Of a stretch of DNA of 39,164 nucleotides, positions 23,496 through 32,219 are shown in pieces. Origin of the DNA: Deltaproteobacteria bacterium. GTDB taxonomy: Bacteria > Myxococcota_A > Polyangia > Nannocystales > Nannocystaceae. Location of the stretch: contig CANLQR010000008.1 of assembly GCA_947492135.1 (NCBI GenBank), positions 1-39,164 on the forward strand, given 5' to 3'. The stretch's first letter is position 1. The number at the start of each line of letters is the position of its first letter. Below the pieces are notes generated by a model. That model had not been told where the DNA came from. It made no database searches and saw only the letters and a list, made by a program, of their open reading frames with translations. The translations under genes were made by a program, and so were the position numbers.

Positions 23496-26105
23496 ATGCA
23501 GCCCAGCTCGAACAGCCGACCGACCCGCACGGTCCGCCCGCGGATTCCCGACGAGACCTTCCACGCGCGGCTTGCCACCGGTGGTCGACCCCTGTTCGTC
23601 GTGTCGGATCTGCATCTGGGATTGTCCGAGGGCTTCGGCTTTCCACCCCAGCTCGAAGACACGCTCGCGCGTGCAATCGCCGAGCGCAGTCGCGACGGCG
23701 CGATCATCGTGCTGGGCGGCGACATCATCGAGGACGGCCAAGGGCCGAGTCCGCTGGCGGTCCTCGCCCGCACGCCACAGCTGCTCGAGGCGATCGGCGA
23801 GGCGAGCGCTCGGCCCGGCGGCCTCTACTACGTCGTCGGCAATCATGATCCCTGCGCCGAGCAGCTACGGGGAGAGCTGCCTTGGCAGGTCGTGCCGGGC
23901 ATGGTTGTCGACGAGACCTTGTTGCTCGTCCATGGCGACGTGCTCGACGTCGGACTGCGGGGGACGGCCGCGGGTCGTGCGGCGCGGCTCCACGGCTCGG
24001 TGCAGCGCTGCCTCGGCACGCCAATCGCGCTGCCGTTGGATACCCACGACACCCTGCGCAACCGGATGGTCGTGGGCCTCGGGGCCTCGAGCGCCGCAGT
24101 GCTGCGCGCAGTGGGGTTTCGCCGCTGGGTCGACCACAACCTCGACTATCTCGTGAGCCTCGAGCTCGGCCGCGATCCCCACTTCGTGGTCGCAGCGCTG
24201 GCCGAGGCGATCCTGCCGCCGGCGATCACCACGGTGTTCGCCGGCCACACCCACCACCCCGGCGAGGCCCATACGGCCCGCCACCGCTACCTCAACAGCG
24301 GCGCGTGGTCGGACCACATGGCGACCGCGATCACGTGGGAACGCGGCGATGGCCACGTCTTCGACCTGGTGCGCGGAACGACCCATGGCACCGAGGCCTA
24401 CGACGGCTGGCAACACGTCGAGCCGTGGACGACGTGGTGGGCGCGGGCGCGACCACAACTCGCTGGGGTCCGAGTCGTCGGCCAACACCTGCGCACCGCG
24501 TTGCGCCGCACTCCCACTCGACCAGCCCCGCGGGCACGCACGCTCGCGCTCCCCAGTGGTTCTCCCCAGGATGACACGATGATCGTACGCTTCACAGAAC
24601 GCCTGCGCGGTGCGCTGCACCCGATGCGTGCCGACGCCCGGCCCATCACACTCGAGCTCGACGGCGCCACGCGAGCGGACTTCGTGCAGTCGTGCCTCGT
24701 CGATCTCGAGGGCAAGATCGACGTCGCTGGCTTGGCGGCGACCAAACCAGCGATCGGCACCCTGCGATTGGGGCCGCGGACGTGGGAGTACGATGTGGGG
24801 TTCGTCGGCGATGATGGCTTCCCCTATCGCTTGCTGGTTCGCAAGGTGTTGCGGGCGCTCGACCTGGTTCAGTCGTTCACCTCGGCGACCGGCGAAATCC
24901 TCGATGCCCGCGGCCGCTCACTCGGCCCCGTCGAGTTGGAGTTCGAGCTCGGCCGCGACCTCGGCCCACTGCTGAGGAGCTTCACGACCCGACCGGTTGT
25001 CGTCGAACGCGAGCGATCGCCACGCGTTGACCTGGTCGACCCGCACGCCCTGGGCCCACTCGCGGGCGCCGATCAGCGGGTGATCGCGGTGACCGGTGCT
25101 GCGGGTCACCTGGGCTTCACCATCGCCGGTCAGCTCGTGACCCGCGGCTACCGTGTGCTGGGGCTGGTGCGCGACGCAGCCGATCGCCGCGCCGCGGCCC
25201 TGCGAGCGCTGGGCGTCGAGGTCTGCGGGGCCGACGTGCTGTCGGTGCCCTCGCTGACGCGAGCGCTGTCCGGCGCACAGATCGACGCCGTCGTGCACAC
25301 CGCGGCGCCGTTCTTGTTGTGGGCGCGCGACGAGGAGCGAGAGATCGTCGCGCCGATGATCGACGGCACGTTGAACACGCTGCACGCCGCCAAGGGCTGC
25401 GGCGTCCGGCGGGTCGTCATGACCTCGGCCGGCGGCGCGACCGGCCATGACGCCAGTGGTCGCGACGCGCTGTCGGAAGCCGACTGGAACCATCAGCCGC
25501 GGAGCCCCTATCTGCGCGGCAAGACCGAGGCCGAGCGCAGCGCGTGGGAGTTCGCCGGCCGTCACGATCTCGACCTCGTGACGATCCTTCCCACCGCGAT
25601 CCTCGGGCCCAATTTCCTGCGCCACACGCCGGTCACGCGCCTGCTTGCGGACGTCGTCGACGGCAAGCTGCCGGCGATCCCCGGCTTCGCGCACAGCTGG
25701 GTCGACGTTCGCGACGTCGCGCGCGCGCACATCCTCGCGCTCGAGTCACCGACGGCCCACGGACGCTACCTGGTGTCGGCGACCTACTGCAGCTGGCGCG
25801 CGGTGATCGACACCCTGCACCGGCTCGATCGCCGCGTGGCTCGACCTCGGCGTGTGCCCGACGCGGTCGTCCCGCTGCTGCCGCTGTTTGACGGCCTGCG
25901 CGCTCGCCTGCTGGGCACCGAGCGCTCGCTCACCCGCGCGGTCGTCGATGAGTTGCACCACCGCGAGCCGCGTTACGACGCTGGTCGGGCGCAACGCGAG
26001 CTCGGTCTGAAGTTCCTCGACTTCGAGCACACCCTGAGCGACACGCTGCGTTGGCTCGATCGTCGGGCGGCCGACGGTACCTTGGAAGGAGCGGCCGCAT
26101 CGTGA
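23496..26105 (+). CDS. Three-part fusion: metallophosphoesterase, beta-domain, extended short-chain dehydrogenase
   Basis: 869 residues in one uninterrupted frame. Residues about 30-300 are a calcineurin-like phosphoesterase of the LpxH-like branch: SDLHLG (Asp38, His40), GGDIIED, GNHD (116-118 for Asn-His-Asp), LVHGDVLD and GHTHH. Residues about 362-510 (from MIVRFTERLRGAL) are a beta-rich domain resembling one at the C-terminus of the GMC protein in this operon. Residues about 528-869 are an extended SDR/3-beta-HSD-like dehydrogenase: TGAAGHLG nucleotide motif (533-540), SYR-like active site with Tyr672 and Lys676 (SPYLRGK), and ILGPNFLRHTPVT. A weak AGGA site precedes the internal ATG at 24579, so a separate C-terminal product is possible. 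It ends in a 4-base overlap with the hydrolase gene. The substrate is inferred to be a hydrophobic alcohol/ketone. Confidence 0.85.
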   Translation: MQPSSNSRPTRTVRPRIPDETFHARLATGGRPLFVVSDLHLGLSEGFGFPPQLEDTLARAIAERSRDGAIIVLGGDIIEDGQGPSPLAVLARTPQLLEAIGEASARPGGLYYVVGNHDPCAEQLRGELPWQVVPGMVVDETLLLVHGDVLDVGLRGTAAGRAARLHGSVQRCLGTPIALPLDTHDTLRNRMVVGLGASSAAVLRAVGFRRWVDHNLDYLVSLELGRDPHFVVAALAEAILPPAITTVFAGHTHHPGEAHTARHRYLNSGAWSDHMATAITWERGDGHVFDLVRGTTHGTEAYDGWQHVEPWTTWWARARPQLAGVRVVGQHLRTALRRTPTRPAPRARTLALPSGSPQDDTMIVRFTERLRGALHPMRADARPITLELDGATRADFVQSCLVDLEGKIDVAGLAATKPAIGTLRLGPRTWEYDVGFVGDDGFPYRLLVRKVLRALDLVQSFTSATGEILDARGRSLGPVELEFELGRDLGPLLRSFTTRPVVVERERSPRVDLVDPHALGPLAGADQRVIAVTGAAGHLGFTIAGQLVTRGYRVLGLVRDAADRRAAALRALGVEVCGADVLSVPSLTRALSGAQIDAVVHTAAPFLLWARDEEREIVAPMIDGTLNTLHAAKGCGVRRVVMTSAGGATGHDASGRDALSEADWNHQPRSPYLRGKTEAERSAWEFAGRHDLDLVTILPTAILGPNFLRHTPVTRLLADVVDGKLPAIPGFAHSWVDVRDVARAHILALESPTAHGRYLVSATYCSWRAVIDTLHRLDRRVARPRRVPDAVVPLLPLFDGLRARLLGTERSLTRAVVDELHHREPRYDAGRAQRELGLKFLDFEHTLSDTLRWLDRRAADGTLEGAAAS

Positions 26106-26998
26106 GCGTGCTCGACACGACGTTGGGTCTCGCCGGCGGTTGGCACACGACCGCGTGCGGATCGCTGTGGGTCCGCGCGGCCCTGCGCACTGGCGACGAG
26201 CGGCCGCCGGTGCTGTTTGTGCACGGCCTTGGTCGCGGCGGCGGCCAGCTGGTGCCGCTGGCGGCCGCGTTCCGCGGCGTGCGTTCGGTGCTCGTGCCCG
26301 ATCTGTTCGATCTCGGCGGCCGCTCGCGCGGACGTGGGCGCACCTTGACGATCCCCGAGCATGCCGAGGTGCTCGGGGAGCTGCTCGAGCAGCACGGTCC
26401 CGCCGAAGTCGTGGGCATCAGCTTGGGCGGTTGGGTGGCCGCGTGGTTGGCGGCGCAGCGCCCCGAGCTGGTGCATGGGTTGTATCTGGTCAACCCTGCC
26501 GGCACCCGCGAGGACGCCGAGGCGCTGGGCGATCTGTATCGCGAGACCGCGCGCGGCGGCGAGCTGTATCGCCGCGTGGTGGCGAGTCGACCCTTCCTCG
26601 GCGTGCCCGTCGTCAGCGCGCTGCTCGAGCGTGGATTTCTGCGCGTGCTCCAGACCCCCGACGTCCGCGCGCTCATCGACGGGATCGAAGAGCACCACTT
26701 CATCGAGCACGCGCTGCCGCGGATCACGTGTCGCGTGCGACTGCTGCTGTCCGAGTCGGATCTGTTGTTGCGCCCCGCTGCGACGCTGCAGGTGTGGACC
26801 GCCGGCGTCCGCGATCTCGAGGGCCTATGGGTCGCCGAGACCTCGCACAACCTCGGCTACGAGGCGTTCGAGGTCTTGCTCGACGATCTGGCGGGGTACC
26901 TTGGCATGCGCCGCGCGCCCGCGTCGTGGATCGCGACCGTCGCGTCCCACCTGCGCGTGCCACCGCGCACGCGGCCGCTGCGAGAAGAGGCCCGATGA
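26102..26998 (+). CDS. Alpha/beta hydrolase
   Basis: 298 residues from the GTG at 26102, which overlaps the preceding stop (GTGA) and has GGAAGGAG upstream. The fold signature is clear: VLFVHGLGRGGGQ with the oxyanion HG, nucleophile elbow VGISLGG (Ser107), acid Asp220 in SESDLLL and His249 in ETSHNLGYE, a complete Ser-Asp-His triad. The cap region is RETARGGELYRRVVASRPFLG. It most resembles carboxylesterase or ring-cleavage-type hydrolases; the substrate is not determined. In some actinobacterial proteins a hydrolase of this kind is, as I recall, fused to a GMC oxidase and the accessory beta-domain, which agrees with its place directly before the GMC gene here. Confidence 0.9.
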   Translation: MSVLDTTLGLAGGWHTTACGSLWVRAALRTGDERPPVLFVHGLGRGGGQLVPLAAAFRGVRSVLVPDLFDLGGRSRGRGRTLTIPEHAEVLGELLEQHGPAEVVGISLGGWVAAWLAAQRPELVHGLYLVNPAGTREDAEALGDLYRETARGGELYRRVVASRPFLGVPVVSALLERGFLRVLQTPDVRALIDGIEEHHFIEHALPRITCRVRLLLSESDLLLRPAATLQVWTAGVRDLEGLWVAETSHNLGYEAFEVLLDDLAGYLGMRRAPASWIATVASHLRVPPRTRPLREEAR

Positions 26999-29370
26999 CC
27001 GAGATGACCGAGATGATCGAGATGACCGAACAACGGCGGGCGCGACGCCGACTCGCGCGACCCAAGCAGGAGCTCGAGGCCGACTACGACGCCGTCGTCA
27101 TCGGTTCGGGCTACGGTGGCGGCATCGCAGCCCTGCGGCTCGCCGAGGCCGGCTTGCGGGTATGCGTGCTCGAGCGCGGCACCGAGCGACTTCCCGAAGA
27201 GTTCCCCGAGGCCGCGTGGGAGGCTCCGCACAACATCCAGGCGACGATCGAGACCTCGAGGCTGTCGACGCGAGTCGGCGATAGGCTCGCGCTGTTCGAC
27301 GTGCGCGTCCACGACGGCGTCAGCGTGGTGGTCGGCTGCGGTGTCGGCGGTACCTCACTGATCAACGCCAACGTGTGGGTGGTCCCCGATGCCGCCCACT
27401 TCGCCAGTGGCTGGCCCGCTGCCCTCGCCGAGGATCAGCAAGGCCGCGACGCCGCGATGATGCTCGCTCAGTCGGTGTTGCGACCGACCGACGCCGGCCC
27501 CGAGCTCGAGAAGATGGCACTGATGCGCGAGGTGGGCGAGCAGCTCGGCCGTCCGGCGACACGGCTTGCGCTGATGGTGCATCGCGAGACTGCGCCCGAA
27601 GACTGCCCTGACGCCGTCGAGTTTCGCGCATGTACTGGCTGCGGAAACTGTTGCTCGGGATGCCGCGTCGGGGCCAAGCGAACCGTGGATGCCACCTACC
27701 TGGCCAAGGCGGTCGCGCTGGGTGCCAGCGTGTTCGCCGAGCTCGACGTGCGCAGCGTGGCCAAGTCGACTCAGGGTTGGCGAGTCCACTACGCGCCGGT
27801 GTGTCGCCCGATCGATGACGCGGCGCCCGAGCCTTGGATCACCGCACGGGTGGTGGTGATCGCTGCGGGCGCGCTGGGCAGCACCGAGGTGCTCGCGCGC
27901 TCGCGGGCACGCGGCTTGGCGATCTCTCCCGCACTGGGCAGCTCGTTTTCGGCCAACGGCAATACCATGGGGGCCATCGAGTCCCCGCGCTTGCACGTGC
28001 GCGGCACCGGCACGAGTCGCAATGGCGAGTCCGAGCCTGGCCCCTGCATCACGATGGCCATCGAGGTGCCTGCGACCGCCGACCGGCCCGCGATCCACAT
28101 CGAAGATGGCACGGTGCCCTCTCCTTTGGGACCGCTGGCGCGGCTGGTTGGCATGCGCGAGCGCATCGCAGCGGCGCCGCTTGGCGTTGGCATCGTCGGT
28201 CGCGCGACCCATGCGTTGAGCGAGCTCGCGGCGACCGCTGCCGAAGCGGCGACCGATGCGGACGAGCACGCGCTGGCGCTGCTGGTCCAGCACGACGATG
28301 GTGCGGCCGGTCGCCTGGAACTCACCCACGATCGCATCGCGGTGCGCTGGCCCGACTACGGTGCGCATGTCGGCGCGATTGACGACACCCTCGCCCAGGT
28401 GGCCAGGGGTTTGGGCGGATCGTATCGCCCGCTGCGGACGAAGCTGCGCGGACGCACCGATCACCTGACCGTGCATCCGCTGGGCGGCTGTCCGATGGGC
28501 GAGGACCGCTACGATGGGGTCGTCGACCACGCCTGCCGGGTGTTCGACCCGACGTCGCCCGCGCGCGACGGCGTGTACGAAGGCCTGTACGTATGCGACG
28601 GCTCGGTGGTCCCCAAAGCGGCGGGCAAGAACCCCGTGGGGACGATCTGTGTGGTGGCCGAGCGCGCGATGAAGATCGCCGCGCAGCACTGGCGAGGCCG
28701 CGAAGGCACGCCAAGCAGCACGAGGTCGCCGGGACCACGTGCCATGATTCCGGTGGCAGCGCAGCGCCGGACCTTCGCCATGACAGAAGCGTTCACCGGT
28801 TGGCTCACCGCTCACATCGCCCACGACCCCGGGGAGTTGCCGCCGTCGGGCCTCGCGACCCCGATCGCGGCACCGGCCTCGGCTCACTTCAACCTCGAGA
28901 TGACGGACTTCGCGGCGTTCCGGGCGAGCACCAACCACGCCGCCGGCGTGCTGGGAACGATCACCTGCGCCGTGCTCGGAGGTACCTGTGCCGTCGTTCG
29001 CGGCACCGCGTATTTGCTGTCCGACGATCCCGTCGAAGCCTCACAGTCCTACAACCTGTACGACCTGCTCCTGCTCGGCGAAGACGGGCGACGCTGGCAG
29101 CTCGGCGGCACCAAGGTCTGGGAGAACGGCGGGCCCGGTCGACTGTGGGCCGCCGGCACGCAGATGGTCGTCGAGGTGTTCGAGCACGACGGCGGCCGCG
29201 GAGCGAAGGTGGCCTCGGGTCTGCTGCGCATGAGCGCGGGACAGTTTCTCGGATCGGTGCGTTCGTACGAGGGGCGAGTCGGCAAGGGCGTCGCTGATGC
29301 GGTGCGTACACGCGCGGCGTTCTTGGCGTTTGGCGCGACCTCGCTGTGGAAGCGCGTGAGGCCACGATGA
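26995..29370 (+). CDS. GMC oxidoreductase, cholesterol-oxidase-like, with C-terminal accessory domain
   Basis: 791 residues; the first ATG (26995) overlaps the previous stop as ATGA. FAD is bound by VVIGSGYGGGIAALRLAEAG (GSGYGG 37-42) and VLERG. A Cys cluster CTGCGNCCSGC (213-223) followed by RVGAKRTVDATYL is the motif seen in mycobacterial ChoD-type proteins. The GMC C-terminal half has HPLGGCPMG (His494) and CDGSVVPKAAGKNPVGTI. These features point to oxidation of a hydroxyl, as in 3-beta-hydroxysteroids, with FAD and oxygen or another acceptor. Residues 596-791 (from MTEAFTGWL) are an extra beta-rich domain (YNLYDLLLLGEDGRRWQLGGTK, LWAAGTQMVVEVFE), similar to the fusion protein's middle domain. 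The start has four in-frame ATGs within 30 bases. Function on sterols is inferred, not shown. Confidence 0.9.
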   Translation: MTEMTEMIEMTEQRRARRRLARPKQELEADYDAVVIGSGYGGGIAALRLAEAGLRVCVLERGTERLPEEFPEAAWEAPHNIQATIETSRLSTRVGDRLALFDVRVHDGVSVVVGCGVGGTSLINANVWVVPDAAHFASGWPAALAEDQQGRDAAMMLAQSVLRPTDAGPELEKMALMREVGEQLGRPATRLALMVHRETAPEDCPDAVEFRACTGCGNCCSGCRVGAKRTVDATYLAKAVALGASVFAELDVRSVAKSTQGWRVHYAPVCRPIDDAAPEPWITARVVVIAAGALGSTEVLARSRARGLAISPALGSSFSANGNTMGAIESPRLHVRGTGTSRNGESEPGPCITMAIEVPATADRPAIHIEDGTVPSPLGPLARLVGMRERIAAAPLGVGIVGRATHALSELAATAAEAATDADEHALALLVQHDDGAAGRLELTHDRIAVRWPDYGAHVGAIDDTLAQVARGLGGSYRPLRTKLRGRTDHLTVHPLGGCPMGEDRYDGVVDHACRVFDPTSPARDGVYEGLYVCDGSVVPKAAGKNPVGTICVVAERAMKIAAQHWRGREGTPSSTRSPGPRAMIPVAAQRRTFAMTEAFTGWLTAHIAHDPGELPPSGLATPIAAPASAHFNLEMTDFAAFRASTNHAAGVLGTITCAVLGGTCAVVRGTAYLLSDDPVEASQSYNLYDLLLLGEDGRRWQLGGTKVWENGGPGRLWAAGTQMVVEVFEHDGGRGAKVASGLLRMSAGQFLGSVRSYEGRVGKGVADAVRTRAAFLAFGATSLWKRVRPR

Positions 29371-30479
29371 CGAACATCCTGGGCGGTCCGCTGGTGCTGC
29401 GATGTGGCCTGGTCCTGGGCAACCGATTGGTCAAAAGTGCCATGGCCGAGTCACTCGCCACGGATCACGGTCTACCGACGCCGCGTCACGCCCGGCTCTA
29501 CGAACGCTGGGCCCAGGGTGGCGCAGGCCTGCTGGTCACTGGCAACGTGATGATCGACCCCGAGCATCGCGTGGCGGCCCGCGACGTGGTCGCGCGCGCC
29601 GATGCCCAGGGCTCCTATGCCGCGTGGGTGGCCTCGGCGAGCCGTCACGGCGTGCCGGTGTTGATGCAGCTCAATCATCCCGGGCGGCAGACACCACGGC
29701 GGCTGTGTGCGCATCCGGTCGCACCTTCAGCGGTCAAGCTGGAGCGCGCCGCGTGGCTGTTCGCCGCGCCGCGGGCCCTGGACGAGCGCGAGATCGTGGG
29801 CATCGTCGCCCGCTTCGCCAGCGCCGCGGCGCTCGCCGAGCGATCGGGCTTCGCCGGCGTCGAGGTCCACGCCGCGCACGGCTACCTGCTGAGCCAGTTT
29901 CTCTCCCCCAAGGTCAATGGTCGCCGTGACGGCTACGGTGGCACTGCCGAGGCGCGTGGGCGGATCCTCGTCGAGGTGGTTCGTGCGATCCGCCAGGCGA
30001 CCTCACCGGGCTTCGCGCTGGCGGTCAAGCTCAACGCCGACGACTTCGAGCGGGGTGGGCTCGAGCTCGCGGACTCGATCGCGATCGCGCGGCGACTCGA
30101 TGACGAGGGCATCGACCTGCTCGAGATCACCGGCGGCACCTATGCGTCCGATACGCTGCTGGGCCGCGCCTCGCCGGGGCGTGAGCCCTATTTCGCGCAG
30201 TACGTTCGGGCCTTGCGGCCGCAATGCGCGGTGCCTTTGATCCTGACCGGTGGTCATCGCGATCCCGATCGCATGGCCGCGCTCGTGGCCGCCGGTGCCC
30301 ACGATCTCGTCGGCCTCGCGCGCCCGCTGGTGCTGGTACCCGATCTGCCGCGACGAATCCTCGCGGGCGAACGCCCTGCGTTGGTGGAGCCGACCTTCGT
30401 GCCGATTCCCGGGGTGGTGTCTGCCCTGGCGCTGCGCTGGTACACGCAGCGACTGCAGGCCCTCGCCGACGGCGCGTGA
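29367..30479 (+). CDS. NADH:flavin oxidoreductase, Old Yellow Enzyme family
   Basis: 370 residues from the ATG at 29367, again an ATGA overlap with the preceding stop. An FMN-dependent TIM barrel: LGNRLVKSAMAESLA near the N-terminus, VMIDPEHR, MQLNHPGRQ, the active-site pair His168/His171 in VEVHAAHGYLLSQFLSP, then VNGRRDGYGG with the flavin-contacting Arg, VKLNADDFERGG, and PLILTGGHRD with GLARPLV for phosphate binding. The family reduces activated C=C bonds of enones using NAD(P)H; in steroid or terpenoid metabolism this follows formation of a ketone by an alcohol oxidase or dehydrogenase, which is what the upstream genes could supply. It is the last gene of the coupled set. The 30480-30602 spacer that follows contains a short imperfect copy of the PLIL-encoding segment. 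Confidence 0.92.
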   Translation: MTNILGGPLVLRCGLVLGNRLVKSAMAESLATDHGLPTPRHARLYERWAQGGAGLLVTGNVMIDPEHRVAARDVVARADAQGSYAAWVASASRHGVPVLMQLNHPGRQTPRRLCAHPVAPSAVKLERAAWLFAAPRALDEREIVGIVARFASAAALAERSGFAGVEVHAAHGYLLSQFLSPKVNGRRDGYGGTAEARGRILVEVVRAIRQATSPGFALAVKLNADDFERGGLELADSIAIARRLDDEGIDLLEITGGTYASDTLLGRASPGREPYFAQYVRALRPQCAVPLILTGGHRDPDRMAALVAAGAHDLVGLARPLVLVPDLPRRILAGERPALVEPTFVPIPGVVSALALRWYTQRLQALADGA

Positions 30480-30602
30480 GATGGGGCAGGCGATCGCATG
30501 CATGCTCCGCTGTCCGCCGCATTGGGTGGTGCCTTTGATCCTTGATGGTTGTTGCGGCGAATCACCGAAGGTGTGCGTGTATGCTGCGGACTCGAGGCCG
30601 CC

Positions 30603-31817
30603 ATGCACCGCACCGCCCTGCCCTTCGCTCTGCTCGCCTTCGCCTGCTCCAGTGACGCAGGAGGCGGCAACGCCGACGGCGCCTCCGTCGGCGTGAGCCT
30701 TTCCGCGACGTCGTCCCCCGACGGCAGCGGCACCGACCCGTCGGGGACCGATCAGGGGATGAAGTTCGACCTCGGCGCTGCGGCCGACTTGCCGAGCGAC
30801 ACCGACGGCGAGCAGTGCGCCGCACAGATGCTCGAGGCCGAGGTGGAATTCGTGCCCGTCGACGTGTTGCTGGTCGTCGACACCTCCAACTCCATGGCCG
30901 CCGCGATCGATGCGGTGGAGCAGAGCATCAACGCCGACTTCGCGCAGATCATGGGCGACAGCGGCATCGACTACCGCGTCATCGTCGCCGGCGACTATCC
31001 CCCCGGCGACCAGCTCGACCTCTGCATCACGATGCCGCTGTCGGGCACCGACTGTAATCCCCCGCCGGCCATTCCGGCGATCACGGAGCGCTACTACCAC
31101 TACGACATGTCGACCGGATCGGGCGCATTCCTCGACAGCATCGTCACGTGGTTCTCGCTGCCCGACCCCCATGGACTCGCGCCGGGTGGCTACTCCGACT
31201 GGCTGCGTCCCGAGGCCAACAAGATCATCCTGGCGATGACCGACGGCACCAGCGCGGCGAACGACACGGCCGCGGGCGACGGCTTCGACGCCCAGCTGCT
31301 CGCGCTCGTCCCCGCGGCCTTCGGCACGGCCGGCGATCGCCGCTACGTGTTCCACAGCATCATCTCGATGCCGACCAATAACCCCCCGACCGCGCCGTGG
31401 CTGCCGGCCGATCCCATCGCCGGGCAGGGCGGATCGATCCAGCAGGTCAGCGTGCTGTCCGGGGGCTGGCGATTCCCGCTGTCGCAGGCCGCCGACTTCG
31501 ACGTGGTGTTCCAACAGATCGCGCAGGGCGTGATCGAGGCCACTCCGGTCGCTTGCTCGTTTGCGATCCCCGATCCCCCGCAGGGCGAGACCATCGATCC
31601 CGACACCATCGAGATCGACTATCTCCCCGGTGGCGTCGGACCGGCCGAGACCTTTCACCAGGTCGTGGGACCTGCCGACTGCGCCCCCGATGCGTTCTTC
31701 ATCGACGGCACCATGGTCGTGCTGTGCCCCGAGGCCTGCACGCTTGTCCAGGGCGACCAGCTCGCCCGCCTCGACGTGCGCTACGGCTGCGACGTCGGCT
31801 TCGATCCGCAGGGTTAG
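30603..31817 (+). CDS. Lipoprotein with von Willebrand factor A-like domain
   Basis: 404 residues from the ATG at 30603. The leader MHRTALPFALLAFAC gives Cys15 as likely lipidation site, followed by a Gly/Ser/Asp/Thr linker. The vWA metal-dependent adhesion motif is VDVLLVVDTSNSM, DxSxS at Asp93, Ser95 and Ser97. ILAMTDGTSA has the later aspartate of the fold, and VFHSIISMPTN, SGGWRFPL and FDVVFQQIAQGV are typical of the remaining vWA strands and helix. C-terminal Cys pairs (VACSFAIPDPP, PADCAPDAF, VLCPEACTL, YGCDVGFDP) suggest disulfides in an exported protein. Similar exported vWA lipoproteins are frequent in myxobacteria; the ligand is unknown. It is transcribed alone. Confidence 0.85.
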   Translation: MHRTALPFALLAFACSSDAGGGNADGASVGVSLSATSSPDGSGTDPSGTDQGMKFDLGAAADLPSDTDGEQCAAQMLEAEVEFVPVDVLLVVDTSNSMAAAIDAVEQSINADFAQIMGDSGIDYRVIVAGDYPPGDQLDLCITMPLSGTDCNPPPAIPAITERYYHYDMSTGSGAFLDSIVTWFSLPDPHGLAPGGYSDWLRPEANKIILAMTDGTSAANDTAAGDGFDAQLLALVPAAFGTAGDRRYVFHSIISMPTNNPPTAPWLPADPIAGQGGSIQQVSVLSGGWRFPLSQAADFDVVFQQIAQGVIEATPVACSFAIPDPPQGETIDPDTIEIDYLPGGVGPAETFHQVVGPADCAPDAFFIDGTMVVLCPEACTLVQGDQLARLDVRYGCDVGFDPQG

Positions 31818-32219
31818 ACCGAGGTCGCACGATGTCGGCCGACTGCCACCGGCCCCGCATCCATGATCCGCTGCAGACCGCGTCCGCGCGACGCAACCGA
31901 TCCGCGAACGCAGACGCAGTTCCATGAGCCCGTCGGCGTCGATGATGTCGCGGTCCGCTTGGTCCGCGCTGAACGAGCACGGGCGGCAACGCCGTGCCCG
32001 ATGCTGTCGATGACACGTACTTCGCGACGCAGAACGTTCCCCAAGGACTTCGCGCGCGGATCGTCGCCCTGGCGACTCGATGCGGCCGCGCGCGAATGGA
32101 AGTCCACTCGCGCGTCACCACCTCGACGGGTCCGCCCCAATCAGGCCTCCCACCACCCCCGCGCCGGGCTCCGACCGCCCGCGCTCCTACAACAGTTCGC
32201 GTCCGAAAAAGGAGTCCAC
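31818..32219. other. 402-bp gap without a recognisable gene
   Basis: Both strands have open frames here, but none shows a start with ribosome site, a signal peptide or a protein-like composition. TACAAC (32188-32193) could be a -10 box for the downstream two-gene unit, giving a leader of about 20 nt that contains its AGGAG site. I see nothing else. Confidence 0.5.

Noticed and set aside
27355-28938. 527-codon minus-strand open frame
   Set aside because: Antisense of the GMC oxidoreductase gene.
30003-31925. 640-codon minus-strand open frame
   Set aside because: Antisense of the OYE and vWA lipoprotein genes, crossing an intergenic spacer.
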